Notes under the pieces: model-generated | What the model was told of the DNA's origin: nothing | The model's database searches: none | The model's input: the letters and a program-made list of their open reading frames with translations, nothing else | Shown here: positions 7,060-12,517 of the stretch, in pieces | How positions within the stretch are numbered: the first letter of the stretch is position 1 | Layout: each line of letters starts with the position of its first letter | Assembly: GCA_016926135.1 (NCBI GenBank) | Contig: JAFGPH010000073.1 | Span: forward strand, 1 to 12,517 | Length of the DNA stretch: 12,517 bases | Source: Deltaproteobacteria bacterium | GTDB taxonomy: Bacteria > Desulfobacterota > DSM-4660 > Desulfatiglandales > HGW-15 | Reading direction: 5' to 3' | Position numbers and translations under genes: made by a program

Positions 7060-7824
7060 TCAGGGACGGGTTCCCGGTTTCTCCTTTTCTTCTTTGAATT
7101 GCTTCAGTTTTTGCCGCACATCCAGTATATCTTCCCTCATGAGCCTTTCAGCCTCCTGCGCCTTCTTGCGCTTGATGACCAGGAAGATCTTCTCATGGGC
7201 TTCATGGAAATGCCTTTCCAGGTTGGACTCGAAAAAATCCAGGGAACTCTCTATAAGAAGTTCGAACACCGATTCCAGCAGGATCGAGAAAAGGGGGTTC
7301 CCGGATGCCCTGGCGAGCAAAAGATGGAAGTTGAGATTGTTCCTCTTGAGCAGTAAGGGATCGTCCATATGGGCGACCGAATCCTTCAGGATCCTTTCCA
7401 GCGTCTTGACGTCTCTATCGGTGGCATGGCGGGCCGCCTCTCTCGCGATATAGGGCTCGATCAGCAGACGAACGTCAAAGAGATGATCTATGGACACCTG
7501 GCCCAAGGCGACCATATTCTTCAGGGACTTCCGGATGGGAACATGATAGCCGTCTGAAACGAAGATCCCTCCTGAAGGCCCCTTCTTGACCTTTACGAGC
7601 CCGGAGATCTCCAGGATCCTCAACGCCTCCCGGACCACGGTTCGGCTCACCTGGAACCCCTGTGCAAGCTCATGTTCCGAAGGGAGGCTTGTGCCGGTCT
7701 CCAGGCGGTCCCCCAGGATCTTTTTCCGGATCACCTCCGCGATCTGATCGGAATACCTATTCTTCTTGAGCGGGCTGAACGTGACGGAGTCCGGCTCATT
7801 GGGCTTTTCCACTAAAACAGCCAT
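7060..7824 (-). CDS. GntR-family transcriptional regulator, FadR subfamily (FCD domain)
   Basis: DNA-binding, ligand-responsive regulator of the GntR/FCD type, which usually controls adjacent organic-acid catabolism and uptake genes. It has 254 residues from the ATG at 7824. Residues about 23-89 are the winged helix (LPSEHELAQGFQVSRTVVRE, then GLVKVKKGPSGGIFV), and residues about 112-236 the helical FCD ligand domain. The metal-site residues Asp117, His167 and His210 are visible, but the usual last histidine is replaced by Glu231/Asp232 in MREDILDV. The start at 7824 has AAGGGG six bases upstream; an in-frame ATG at 7839 has a G-rich run too close to it. The gene lies 59 bases before the dehalogenase gene and probably regulates it, the MFS gene and itself. 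Confidence 0.92.
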   Translation of the reverse strand: MAVLVEKPNEPDSVTFSPLKKNRYSDQIAEVIRKKILGDRLETGTSLPSEHELAQGFQVSRTVVREALRILEISGLVKVKKGPSGGIFVSDGYHVPIRKSLKNMVALGQVSIDHLFDVRLLIEPYIAREAARHATDRDVKTLERILKDSVAHMDDPLLLKRNNLNFHLLLARASGNPLFSILLESVFELLIESSLDFFESNLERHFHEAHEKIFLVIKRKKAQEAERLMREDILDVRQKLKQFKEEKEKPGTRP

Positions 7825-7841
7825 CTCTGACCCCTTCATCC

Positions 7842-7872
7842 CCTATGGACCGACTTCGTCTTCTCCCATAGG
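7842..7872. promoter_or_regulatory. Inverted repeat in the regulator leader
   Basis: CCTATGG (7842-7848) and CCATAGG (7866-7872) are perfect inverted arms with a 17-base spacer. On the minus strand they lie in the predicted untranslated leader of the regulator gene, ending six bases before its AAGGGG ribosome site. They could form a hairpin that affects translation, or be a second operator. A neighbouring perfect palindrome, ACATATGT, is at 7883-7890. Confidence 0.35.
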
Positions 7873-7888
7873 TTAAGATAATACATAT

Positions 7889-7895
7889 GTCAGAC
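7889..7895. promoter_or_regulatory. Candidate FCD-regulator operator half-palindrome GTCAGAC (regulator gene)
   Basis: GTCAGAC is an odd palindrome (GTC-A-GAC) that matches the core of the FadR-type operator TGGTCAGACCA. It lies about 11 bases downstream of the proposed -10 box of the regulator gene, where a bound repressor would block initiation. The same seven bases occupy the equivalent place in front of the MFS gene (9324-9330). Confidence 0.4.
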
Positions 7896-7906
7896 TTATA
7901 GCAGCT

Positions 7907-7934
7907 ATTTAAAATGACAGCGCCCTTCTGTCAA
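7907..7934 (-). promoter_or_regulatory. Putative sigma-70 promoter of the regulator-dehalogenase-TRAP operon
   Basis: On the minus strand there is a perfect -35 box TTGACA (complement of 7929-7934), a 16-base spacer and TTAAAT (complement of 7907-7912, four of six matches). The -35 box overlaps a perfect inverted repeat, TGACAG (7915-7920) with CTGTCA (7928-7933), a further operator candidate. Transcription would start near 7900 and give a leader of about 75 bases before the regulator ATG. Confidence 0.5.
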
Positions 7935-7956
7935 GGAATTATACTTATGGTAAAGA

Positions 7957-8028
7957 GCCTATCCGCAACTAACCTCTCCCCCCGTTGGAAAAGGGGGACT
8001 TTGTGGTCTTCCTTTTTCGTGGATAGGC
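7957..8028. repeat. 72-bp nested palindromic element over the 3' end of the MFS gene
   Basis: Outer arms GCCTATCC (7957-7964) and GGATAGGC (8021-8028) are perfect complements. Inside lies a second hairpin, CCCCC (7979-7983) with GGGGG (7993-7997), of the C-tract/G-tract kind often seen in intergenic repeats. The last 19 residues and the stop of the MFS protein are encoded entirely within the element. It may serve as terminator or as a small repeat that was inserted at the gene end; no T-run or target duplication is evident. Confidence 0.5.
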
Positions 8029-9297
8029 CCTCAGATCATTGCTTCTCGGATGAAGCCTTCTGGGAGCGGCCACCCACATGCACAGACAGGAAAGAAGAAA
8101 GGCGGCCATGGCCAATCCGAAGGCCCAGGCGTAACTCCCGGTCCGGTCGAAGATCGCCCCTGCTGCCCAGGTCCCCAGGGCCGCACCCATCCCAATGGCC
8201 CCTTCCACGATGCCGTAAATGAGACCGAAGGTCCCTCCCTTGAAAAGGTCTGCAGCGGTCGCCATGAACATGGGGGCCGTGACCCCCCACCCCATCCCGA
8301 AGAAGAAGAAAAAAGGATAGAGAAACACTTCTCCTCCGGGTCTTTCCAGCATGAGGAGGAACAACACCCCCGCACATATACAGATCATGCCCATCGTGTA
8401 GGTGACTTCCCTGCCGATACGGTCAGAGAGCCAACCCCAGAAGATGCGGAAAACGGAGGAGACCGCCCCTGCAAGCGCAAAGATAGAGGCCGCGGTCATC
8501 TTGTCGATCCCGTTGTCCACGGCGAATTTTACATTATGCACCAGGACCACGTAGACCCCGATTACCGCCAGGAGGGGAAATGCCACAAGGGCCCAGAATG
8601 GGCCTGTGTGCATGGCCTTTTTGAGGGTCCACTGCGCTTCCGGAACATCCGGCGTTTCAGCGCCTCCAGTTTTCGTGGGATCCGGCCCCTTCCAGCCGTC
8701 CGGCCAAAGCCCGAGTTCCCGGGGTTTGTGTTTCAGAAAAAATCCATTCAACGGAAAAAGGATCATTACAGCGAGACCCCCGATGATCATGAAGGTCATC
8801 CGCCATCCGTAGGAACTGATCACATACTGGGACAGGGGCACCAGGAGGAAAGTGCCGAGCCCCATGCCGGACACGGCGATGCCGCTTGCCAGACCCCGCT
8901 TCCTCTCGAACCAGTGGGCCAGGATCGCCGAATAGGACACGATGCCGATGGCGGTCACGCCGGTCCCCACCACCACCCCATAGTAAACATAGAACTGCGA
9001 CAGGGTCCTCATCGACGCACACATCATCAACCCTGCAAAGAGGATCCCTATCCCCGGGAGGATGATACGGCGTGGGCCGAAACGGTCGATCAGTCCTCCC
9101 ACAAGAGGGGCCAGCACCGTGTACACCATGAGGGCCACGGACTGAACGCCGGCCGATTCGGCCCGACTCCAGGGGTATTCCTCCAGTAGCGCCACATAGA
9201 ACACGGAAAAACTGGAACGGATCCCAAACCAGAAGGCCATGGACACAAGTCCGACCCCAACGATGATCCAACCGTAATAGAACTTGCCCCGGCCCAT
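7969..9297 (-). CDS. MFS transporter, monocarboxylate/oxalate-formate antiporter-like
   Basis: Inner-membrane major facilitator of 442 residues with about twelve helices in two halves joined by a polar loop (near WPDGWKGPDPTKTGG). Family marks include the loop-2 motif GGLIDRFGPRR, the equivalent GWLSDRIGRE in the second half, and the N-terminal YYGWIIVG typical of oxalate/formate and monocarboxylate-type members. The preferred ATG at 9297 follows AAGGAG; the ATG five codons upstream lacks a site. The polar tail ending SPFSNGGRG is encoded by a palindromic element and is probably not part of the ancestral protein. The gene lies 145 bases before the regulator on the same strand and has its own promoter. 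It may import a substrate or export a product of the neighbouring dehalogenase pathway; the cargo is unknown. Confidence 0.88.
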   Translation of the reverse strand: MGRGKFYYGWIIVGVGLVSMAFWFGIRSSFSVFYVALLEEYPWSRAESAGVQSVALMVYTVLAPLVGGLIDRFGPRRIILPGIGILFAGLMMCASMRTLSQFYVYYGVVVGTGVTAIGIVSYSAILAHWFERKRGLASGIAVSGMGLGTFLLVPLSQYVISSYGWRMTFMIIGGLAVMILFPLNGFFLKHKPRELGLWPDGWKGPDPTKTGGAETPDVPEAQWTLKKAMHTGPFWALVAFPLLAVIGVYVVLVHNVKFAVDNGIDKMTAASIFALAGAVSSVFRIFWGWLSDRIGREVTYTMGMICICAGVLFLLMLERPGGEVFLYPFFFFFGMGWGVTAPMFMATAADLFKGGTFGLIYGIVEGAIGMGAALGTWAAGAIFDRTGSYAWAFGLAMAAFLLSCLCMWVAAPRRLHPRSNDLRAYPRKRKTTKSPFSNGGRG

Positions 9298-9323
9298 TCT
9301 ACTCCTTTTCATTCCGGAAATGG

Positions 9324-9330
9324 GTCAGAC
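9324..9330. promoter_or_regulatory. Candidate FCD-regulator operator half-palindrome GTCAGAC (MFS gene)
   Basis: The bases GGGTCAGACAT resemble the FadR-type operator TGGTCAGACCA and contain the same GTCAGAC as the regulator's own leader. The site lies about 15 bases downstream of the proposed -10 box of the MFS gene, in its untranslated leader. Sharing between two promoters suggests a common regulator; binding itself is inference. Confidence 0.4.
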
Positions 9331-9345
9331 ATTTAACGATTACGA

Positions 9346-9374
9346 ACTGTACCGGCGCATCCTGCTTCTGTCAA
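9346..9374 (-). promoter_or_regulatory. Putative sigma-70 promoter of the MFS gene
   Basis: On the minus strand there is TTGACA (complement of 9369-9374), a 17-base spacer and TACAGT (complement of 9346-9351, four of six matches). The ten bases TTGACAGAAG are identical to those at the regulator promoter. The leader to the MFS start is about 40 bases. Confidence 0.5.
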
Positions 9375-9496
9375 TGAGGAGTTCACCACTATTGAATAAT
9401 CACCGAGAATGGTTAAGCTATTACCGTTTCTGAGAGACCACCCCCCAAGGCCCTCGTGATGGGCGCGTATTTATGGCACATGATACGAGGACGTTG

Positions 9497-9524
9497 TTGA
9501 CAAAACCAACGAAAACGCTATGAT
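9497..9524 (+). promoter_or_regulatory. Putative sigma-70 promoter of the zinc ribbon-queD-kdsB-recJ operon
   Basis: Perfect TTGACA (9497-9502), a 16-base spacer and TATGAT (9519-9524, five of six) make the strongest promoter in the window. Transcription should start near 9531, about 38 bases before the first ATG. An inverted repeat, CCTCGT (9452-9457) with ACGAGG (9485-9490), lies directly upstream of the -35 box and could bind a regulator. No other promoter-like signal is evident between the genes downstream. Confidence 0.65.
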
Positions 9525-9568
9525 CAGGTAGATATTCTGCTTTTTGTTTTCCGGAAAGGAGGTACGCT

Positions 9569-9733
9569 ATGCCGACCTATGAGTTCAAGTGTGAGAAGTG
9601 CTCTAAGAAATTCACCCTTCTTATCCCTGTTTCAGAATATGAGAAGAAGAACTTCAGGTGTCCGAAGTGCAAGAGCACCAGGGTGAAACAGCAGATTACG
9701 TCTTTTCAGGTGACCACCTCCAAAAAAAGCTGA
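9569..9733 (+). CDS. FmdB-family small zinc ribbon protein
   Basis: A 54-residue protein that begins MPTYEFKCEKC, the standard start of the FmdB/CxxC_CxxC_SSSS family of putative regulatory zinc ribbons. Four cysteines (8, 11, 31, 34) in two CxxC pairs should bind one zinc ion. The ATG is preceded by a near-perfect AAAGGAGGT ribosome site five bases away, so strong translation is expected. The second zinc ribbon gene follows after seven bases. The family's molecular role is poorly known; its name comes from a gene next to formamidase, and a regulatory role is only assumed. Confidence 0.9.
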   Translation: MPTYEFKCEKCSKKFTLLIPVSEYEKKNFRCPKCKSTRVKQQITSFQVTTSKKS

Positions 9734-9740
9734 GTGAGCC

Positions 9741-10004
9741 ATGGAATGTCCACACTGTAAGAAGCAAATCCTAGGAAAGACCTGCCCGGCATGTGGAACC
9801 GTGATTCCCGAACACAGTCACTATTGTCTTCAGTGCGGAGAACACCTGGATGAAGCGTCTCCGGTCGACCACGAACAGGAAGACGGTCTCGATTTTGAGG
9901 ACAGGATACTCTGTCCCGACGGCACGTGTACCGGCATTATCGTAGACGGGCGCTGCAGCGAGTGCGGCAGACCTTACAGGGAAGACTCAACCAAAGAGGC
10001 ATGA
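9741..10004 (+). CDS. Small multi-zinc-ribbon protein of unknown function
   Basis: An 87-residue soluble protein with ten cysteines in five pairs: CPHC (3, 6), CPAC (15, 18), CLQC (29, 32), CPDGTC (58, 63) and CSEC (72, 75). The layout suggests two or more zinc ribbons joined by an acidic linker (about 37-55), with a C-terminal ribbon of the form CPDGTCTGIIVDGRCSECG. There are no membrane segments and no catalytic motif. It starts seven bases after the FmdB-type gene behind a weak GAGTGAG, so translational coupling is likely. I do not recognise a specific function; nucleic-acid or protein binding is the usual use of such ribbons. Confidence 0.8.
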   Translation: MECPHCKKQILGKTCPACGTVIPEHSHYCLQCGEHLDEASPVDHEQEDGLDFEDRILCPDGTCTGIIVDGRCSECGRPYREDSTKEA

Positions 10005-10026
10005 AGAGAAAACGGAGGGGAGTTCC

Positions 10027-10398
10027 GTGTTTGAGCTGAAAGTCGTCTCCCACCTGGCCGCGGCCCATCAGTTGAAGGACCTCGCAGGTCCGTGCGAAAG
10101 ACTGCACGGTCACAACTGGAAGATCGAGGTCTTCGTAGCGGGCGAAGAACTGGAGAACAACGGGCTTCTCATCGATTTCAAGGTGATCAAGAAGGCGTCG
10201 GAAAAGGTGATCCAGGAACTGGACCATCGATTCCTCAATGAGCTTCAGCCCTTCCACGAGATGAGTCCTTCCTCCGAAAACATCGCCCGTTATATCTTCC
10301 GTTCCCTTGTGAGGGACCTGAACAACGGGCATGTGAAGGTCAGCAGGGTCACGGCATGGGAGTCCGACTCGGCCTGTGCCACGTACACGGAACCCTGA
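10027..10398 (+). CDS. queD: 6-carboxytetrahydropterin synthase (QueD/PTPS family)
   Basis: Cytoplasmic zinc enzyme that turns dihydroneopterin triphosphate into 6-carboxytetrahydropterin, the second step towards preQ0 and queuosine. It has 123 residues, the normal length. The zinc ligands His14, His27 and His29 (LHGH) are present, with catalytic Cys23 in CERLHGH, the pair Asp66-His67 in ELDHRF and Glu112 in WESDSA. PSSENIARYI (81-90) is the family signature. The start is GTG at 10027 behind GGAGGGG. The single catalytic cysteine before LHGH fits QueD, though PTPS-like paralogues with other products exist. It sits 22 bases after the zinc ribbon gene and 26 before kdsB; no other queuosine gene is in the window. 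Confidence 0.93.
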   Translation: MFELKVVSHLAAAHQLKDLAGPCERLHGHNWKIEVFVAGEELENNGLLIDFKVIKKASEKVIQELDHRFLNELQPFHEMSPSSENIARYIFRSLVRDLNNGHVKVSRVTAWESDSACATYTEP

Positions 10399-10424
10399 AC
10401 CAGCAGAAAGTTTCCTTTCATGCC

Positions 10425-11177
10425 ATGAATATTGTCGCTTTCATACCGGCCAGATACGACTCCACCCGTTTTCAGGGAAAGCCCTTGGCCCTCATAGCGG
10501 GTCGGCCCATGATTCAACATGTCTACACCTGTGCCAAGTCATGTGCCGATGTGTCCGAGGTCTATGTGGCCACCGATGACAAGAGAATCCTGGATTGCGT
10601 CCACGGGTTTGGAGGCAAGGCCCTCCTGACGGGCGAGGGCCATCCTTCCGGGACGGATCGCGTGGCCGAAGCGGCCCAAAAGATCGGACTGCAGCCCGAC
10701 GACGTGGCGATCAATGTTCAGGGCGATCAGCCGTTGTTCCGGCCCGTGCTTATCTCCCAGACGATCTCTCCCCTGCTCCAGGATGGGGGCATCACCATGA
10801 GCACCCTCATGCACCCCATATCCGATGATCGAGATGTGAACGACCCAAACTGCGTCAAGGTCGTCACTGACGCCCAGGGATATGCCCTTTTCTTCTCCCG
10901 CTCTCCCATCCCCTTTTTCCGTGACTCCAAAATCCCAGGAACCCGCTTTAAGCACCTGGGGTTTTACGGGTACCGCATGGGATTCCTCAGCACCTTCGCA
11001 GGCCTTCCTGTGGGAACCCTGGAATCGGCGGAAAAACTGGAACAACTGCGCGCACTGGAAAACGGATTTCGCATCAAGGTGGTGGAGACCCGCTTCGACT
11101 CCGTCGAGGTGGATACGCCGGCCGATGTCCGTAGGGTGGAAGAGATGCTGGGGATACGCGGCAGGCCCGAGCCATGA
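10425..11177 (+). CDS. kdsB: 3-deoxy-manno-octulosonate cytidylyltransferase (CMP-Kdo synthetase)
   Basis: Cytoplasmic enzyme that activates Kdo with CTP for lipopolysaccharide inner-core synthesis. It has 250 residues, the usual length. Motifs in order are IPARYDSTR with GKPL (7-20), VATDD (48-52), GTDR (76-79), NVQGDQP (97-103), SRSPIPF (158-164), HLGFYGYR (177-184), KLEQLRALENG (204-214) and VDTPAD (229-234). Asp101 and Asp230 are the likely magnesium ligands. The usual GDEP is GDQP here. The start at 10425 has no clear ribosome site; the frame is open further upstream but would lie inside queD. It overlaps recJ by four bases (ATGA). Its presence implies a Gram-negative outer membrane. Confidence 0.95.
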   Translation: MNIVAFIPARYDSTRFQGKPLALIAGRPMIQHVYTCAKSCADVSEVYVATDDKRILDCVHGFGGKALLTGEGHPSGTDRVAEAAQKIGLQPDDVAINVQGDQPLFRPVLISQTISPLLQDGGITMSTLMHPISDDRDVNDPNCVKVVTDAQGYALFFSRSPIPFFRDSKIPGTRFKHLGFYGYRMGFLSTFAGLPVGTLESAEKLEQLRALENGFRIKVVETRFDSVEVDTPADVRRVEEMLGIRGRPEP

Positions 11178-12517
11178 CCAGGGTCTGGAGACTCAGATCC
11201 CCTTCTCCGGACATCCTGAGCTTTGCGGATCGCACAGGCGTTACCCCTGCAGAGGCACAAATCCTGCTCAACCGGGGGATCTCGGACGAAGAGGCCCTTC
11301 ACTCCTTCCTTCTTCCCCGCCTTTCTTCCCTGCTGGACCCCATGATCCTGAAAGACATGAAAGAAGCGGTCTCCGTGGTGGTGAAGGCACTGGAGCAAAG
11401 GGACCCCATCACGATTTACGGGGATTTTGACGCCGACGGCCTGACCGCTACGGCGGTGCTGATGAATTTTCTCACCGGGCTGAATGCGTCCGTTTTTTGT
11501 CACATCCCCAATCGACTCACCGAAGGTTACGGCCTCCACGCACAGGCCGTCGATTCCATAGCCCGTCACAGAGGCGGCCTGCTCATCACGGTAGACTGCG
11601 GCATATCCAACGGGGAGGAGATCGCCCTTGCGCGTGAACTGGGCATGCAGGTGGTCGTCACGGATCACCACCAGGTGCCGGAGGGATTTACCCCCCCATG
11701 CCCGGTTGTCAACCCTCATCGTCCGGACTGCCCTTTCCCCTTCAAGGAACTTTCGGGAGTGGGGCTCGCCTTCTTTCTCTGTGTCGCCCTGAGGGCGCGC
11801 CTGCGCGAGGGGGGCTGGTTCAGGAACAGGATGGAACCGGATCTCAGGCAGCACCTGGACCTGGTTGCCCTCGGGACCATCGCGGACATGGTCCCCCTCC
11901 TGGATCAGAACAGAATACTGGTCCATTCCGGGCTGGAGAGGATGAGGGATTCCTCGTGGCCCGGCATGAAGGCCCTCAGAGAAGTCGCGGTTCCGGGGTC
12001 CGGAGCAACCCTGAGTTCGGATGACCTCGCCTTCCGCTTGGCCCCCAGGCTCAATGCCTCGGGCAGGCTGGGCGATGCGGAAACGGGGATCAGGACCCTT
12101 ACCACCGCAAGTCATGCCGAAGCCAGAGAACTGGCCAGGAAGCTGAACGAACTGAACGGCCGGAGACAAGCCCTGGAACGGGCCATTCTGAATCAGATCG
12201 AGGAGGCCATGGTCGGCAGGTTCGATCTGCAAAACCAGAGAACCCTCGTCCTTGCCGGCAAAGGCTGGCACAAAGGGGTCCTCGGCATCGTGGCATCGAG
12301 GCTCGCGGAGCGATACCATCGACCCGCCATCGTGCTGGATGTAGAGGACGGCGTGGCTGCAGGTTCAGGCAGGAGCATCCCCGGCTTCGACCTTTACGGG
12401 GCCCTCGCCCGCCTCAAGCCCCTCCTCCGCCGATTCGGGGGACACCGCCATGCGGCGGGCCTCAGCCTGCAGTCGGCCCGGATCGAGGCCTTTGCAGAGG
12501 AACTGGAGGCCATTGCC
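11174..12517 (+). CDS. recJ: Single-stranded-DNA-specific exonuclease RecJ (partial, 3' end outside window)
   Basis: 5'-to-3' single-strand DNA exonuclease of the DHH family, used in recombination and base-excision and mismatch repair. The frame stays open from the ATG at 11174 to the window end (448 codons); a full RecJ has about 560-580 residues. Visible motifs are YGDFDADG (82-89), VDCG (140-143), TDHH (163-166), LGTIADMVPL (233-242), APRLNASGR (290-298), GWHKGVLGIVASRL (364-377) and GGHRHAAG (422-429). These cover the DHH and DHHA1 domains and all expected manganese ligands; the missing part should be the OB fold and C-terminus. The start overlaps the kdsB stop, so the two are translationally coupled. 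Confidence 0.96.
   Translation, partial: MTRVWRLRSPSPDILSFADRTGVTPAEAQILLNRGISDEEALHSFLLPRLSSLLDPMILKDMKEAVSVVVKALEQRDPITIYGDFDADGLTATAVLMNFLTGLNASVFCHIPNRLTEGYGLHAQAVDSIARHRGGLLITVDCGISNGEEIALARELGMQVVVTDHHQVPEGFTPPCPVVNPHRPDCPFPFKELSGVGLAFFLCVALRARLREGGWFRNRMEPDLRQHLDLVALGTIADMVPLLDQNRILVHSGLERMRDSSWPGMKALREVAVPGSGATLSSDDLAFRLAPRLNASGRLGDAETGIRTLTTASHAEARELARKLNELNGRRQALERAILNQIEEAMVGRFDLQNQRTLVLAGKGWHKGVLGIVASRLAERYHRPAIVLDVEDGVAAGSGRSIPGFDLYGALARLKPLLRRFGGHRHAAGLSLQSARIEAFAEELEAIA

Noticed and set aside
1249..7957. ATGGTAAAG occurring both inside the first palindromic element and just beside the second
   Set aside because: Nine matching bases at different places relative to the arms are not enough to claim that the elements are related.
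8050..9189. A 379-codon plus-strand open frame opposite the MFS gene
   Set aside because: It is low-complexity His/Pro/Gly-rich antisense of a twelve-helix transporter and has no ribosome site or family signal.
1..12517. CRISPR arrays, tRNA genes, transposase genes or phage genes
   Set aside because: No regularly spaced repeats, cloverleaf sequences or transposase/integrase motifs were seen on either strand; the only mobile-like signals are the two small palindromes.

Overview
The window comes from a GC-rich, Gram-negative anaerobe, most likely a member of the Desulfobacterota (former Deltaproteobacteria). I infer this from a lipopolysaccharide gene (kdsB), a TRAP transporter with a GntR/FCD regulator, a corrinoid/iron-sulfur reductive dehalogenase homologue, and small FmdB-type zinc ribbons. 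The lineage is a judgement from gene content, not a database result.

Layout. (1) 1-1181, plus strand: a signal recognition particle RNA of the large type, with an Alu-like 5' domain, followed by a pgeF/yfiH family gene. (2) 1183-1275: a small imperfect palindromic element between two converging genes; its right arm supplies the last codons of the minus-strand gene. (3) 1258-9297, minus strand: seven co-directional genes. In transcription order they are an MFS organic-anion transporter, a GntR/FCD regulator, a membrane-anchored reductive dehalogenase homologue, TRAP transporter dctP-dctQ-dctM, and an HDOD-HisKA signalling protein that lacks an ATPase domain. (4) 9298-9568: a divergent promoter region. 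(5) 9569-12517, plus strand: a tight set of five genes, FmdB-type zinc ribbon, second zinc ribbon, queD, kdsB and recJ. recJ runs off the window.

How it may work together. The minus-strand block looks like an uptake-and-dechlorination (or debromination) module. Two carboxylate-type transporters bracket a corrinoid/2[4Fe-4S] reductive dehalogenase whose N-terminus carries three membrane helices and no Tat signal. By the positive-inside rule its catalytic domain would face the cytoplasm, where a TRAP-imported halogenated organic acid could be reduced. The two putative promoters of the block (in front of the MFS gene and in front of the regulator) share the ten bases TTGACAGAAG, and each has the FadR-like half-palindrome GTCAGAC just downstream of the -10 box. 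This suggests that the local regulator controls both. The substrate is unknown, and the membrane-anchored dehalogenase with its transporters is the part of the window most worth following up.

The plus-strand group is housekeeping: queuosine precursor synthesis, CMP-Kdo synthesis and DNA repair behind a near-consensus sigma-70 promoter.
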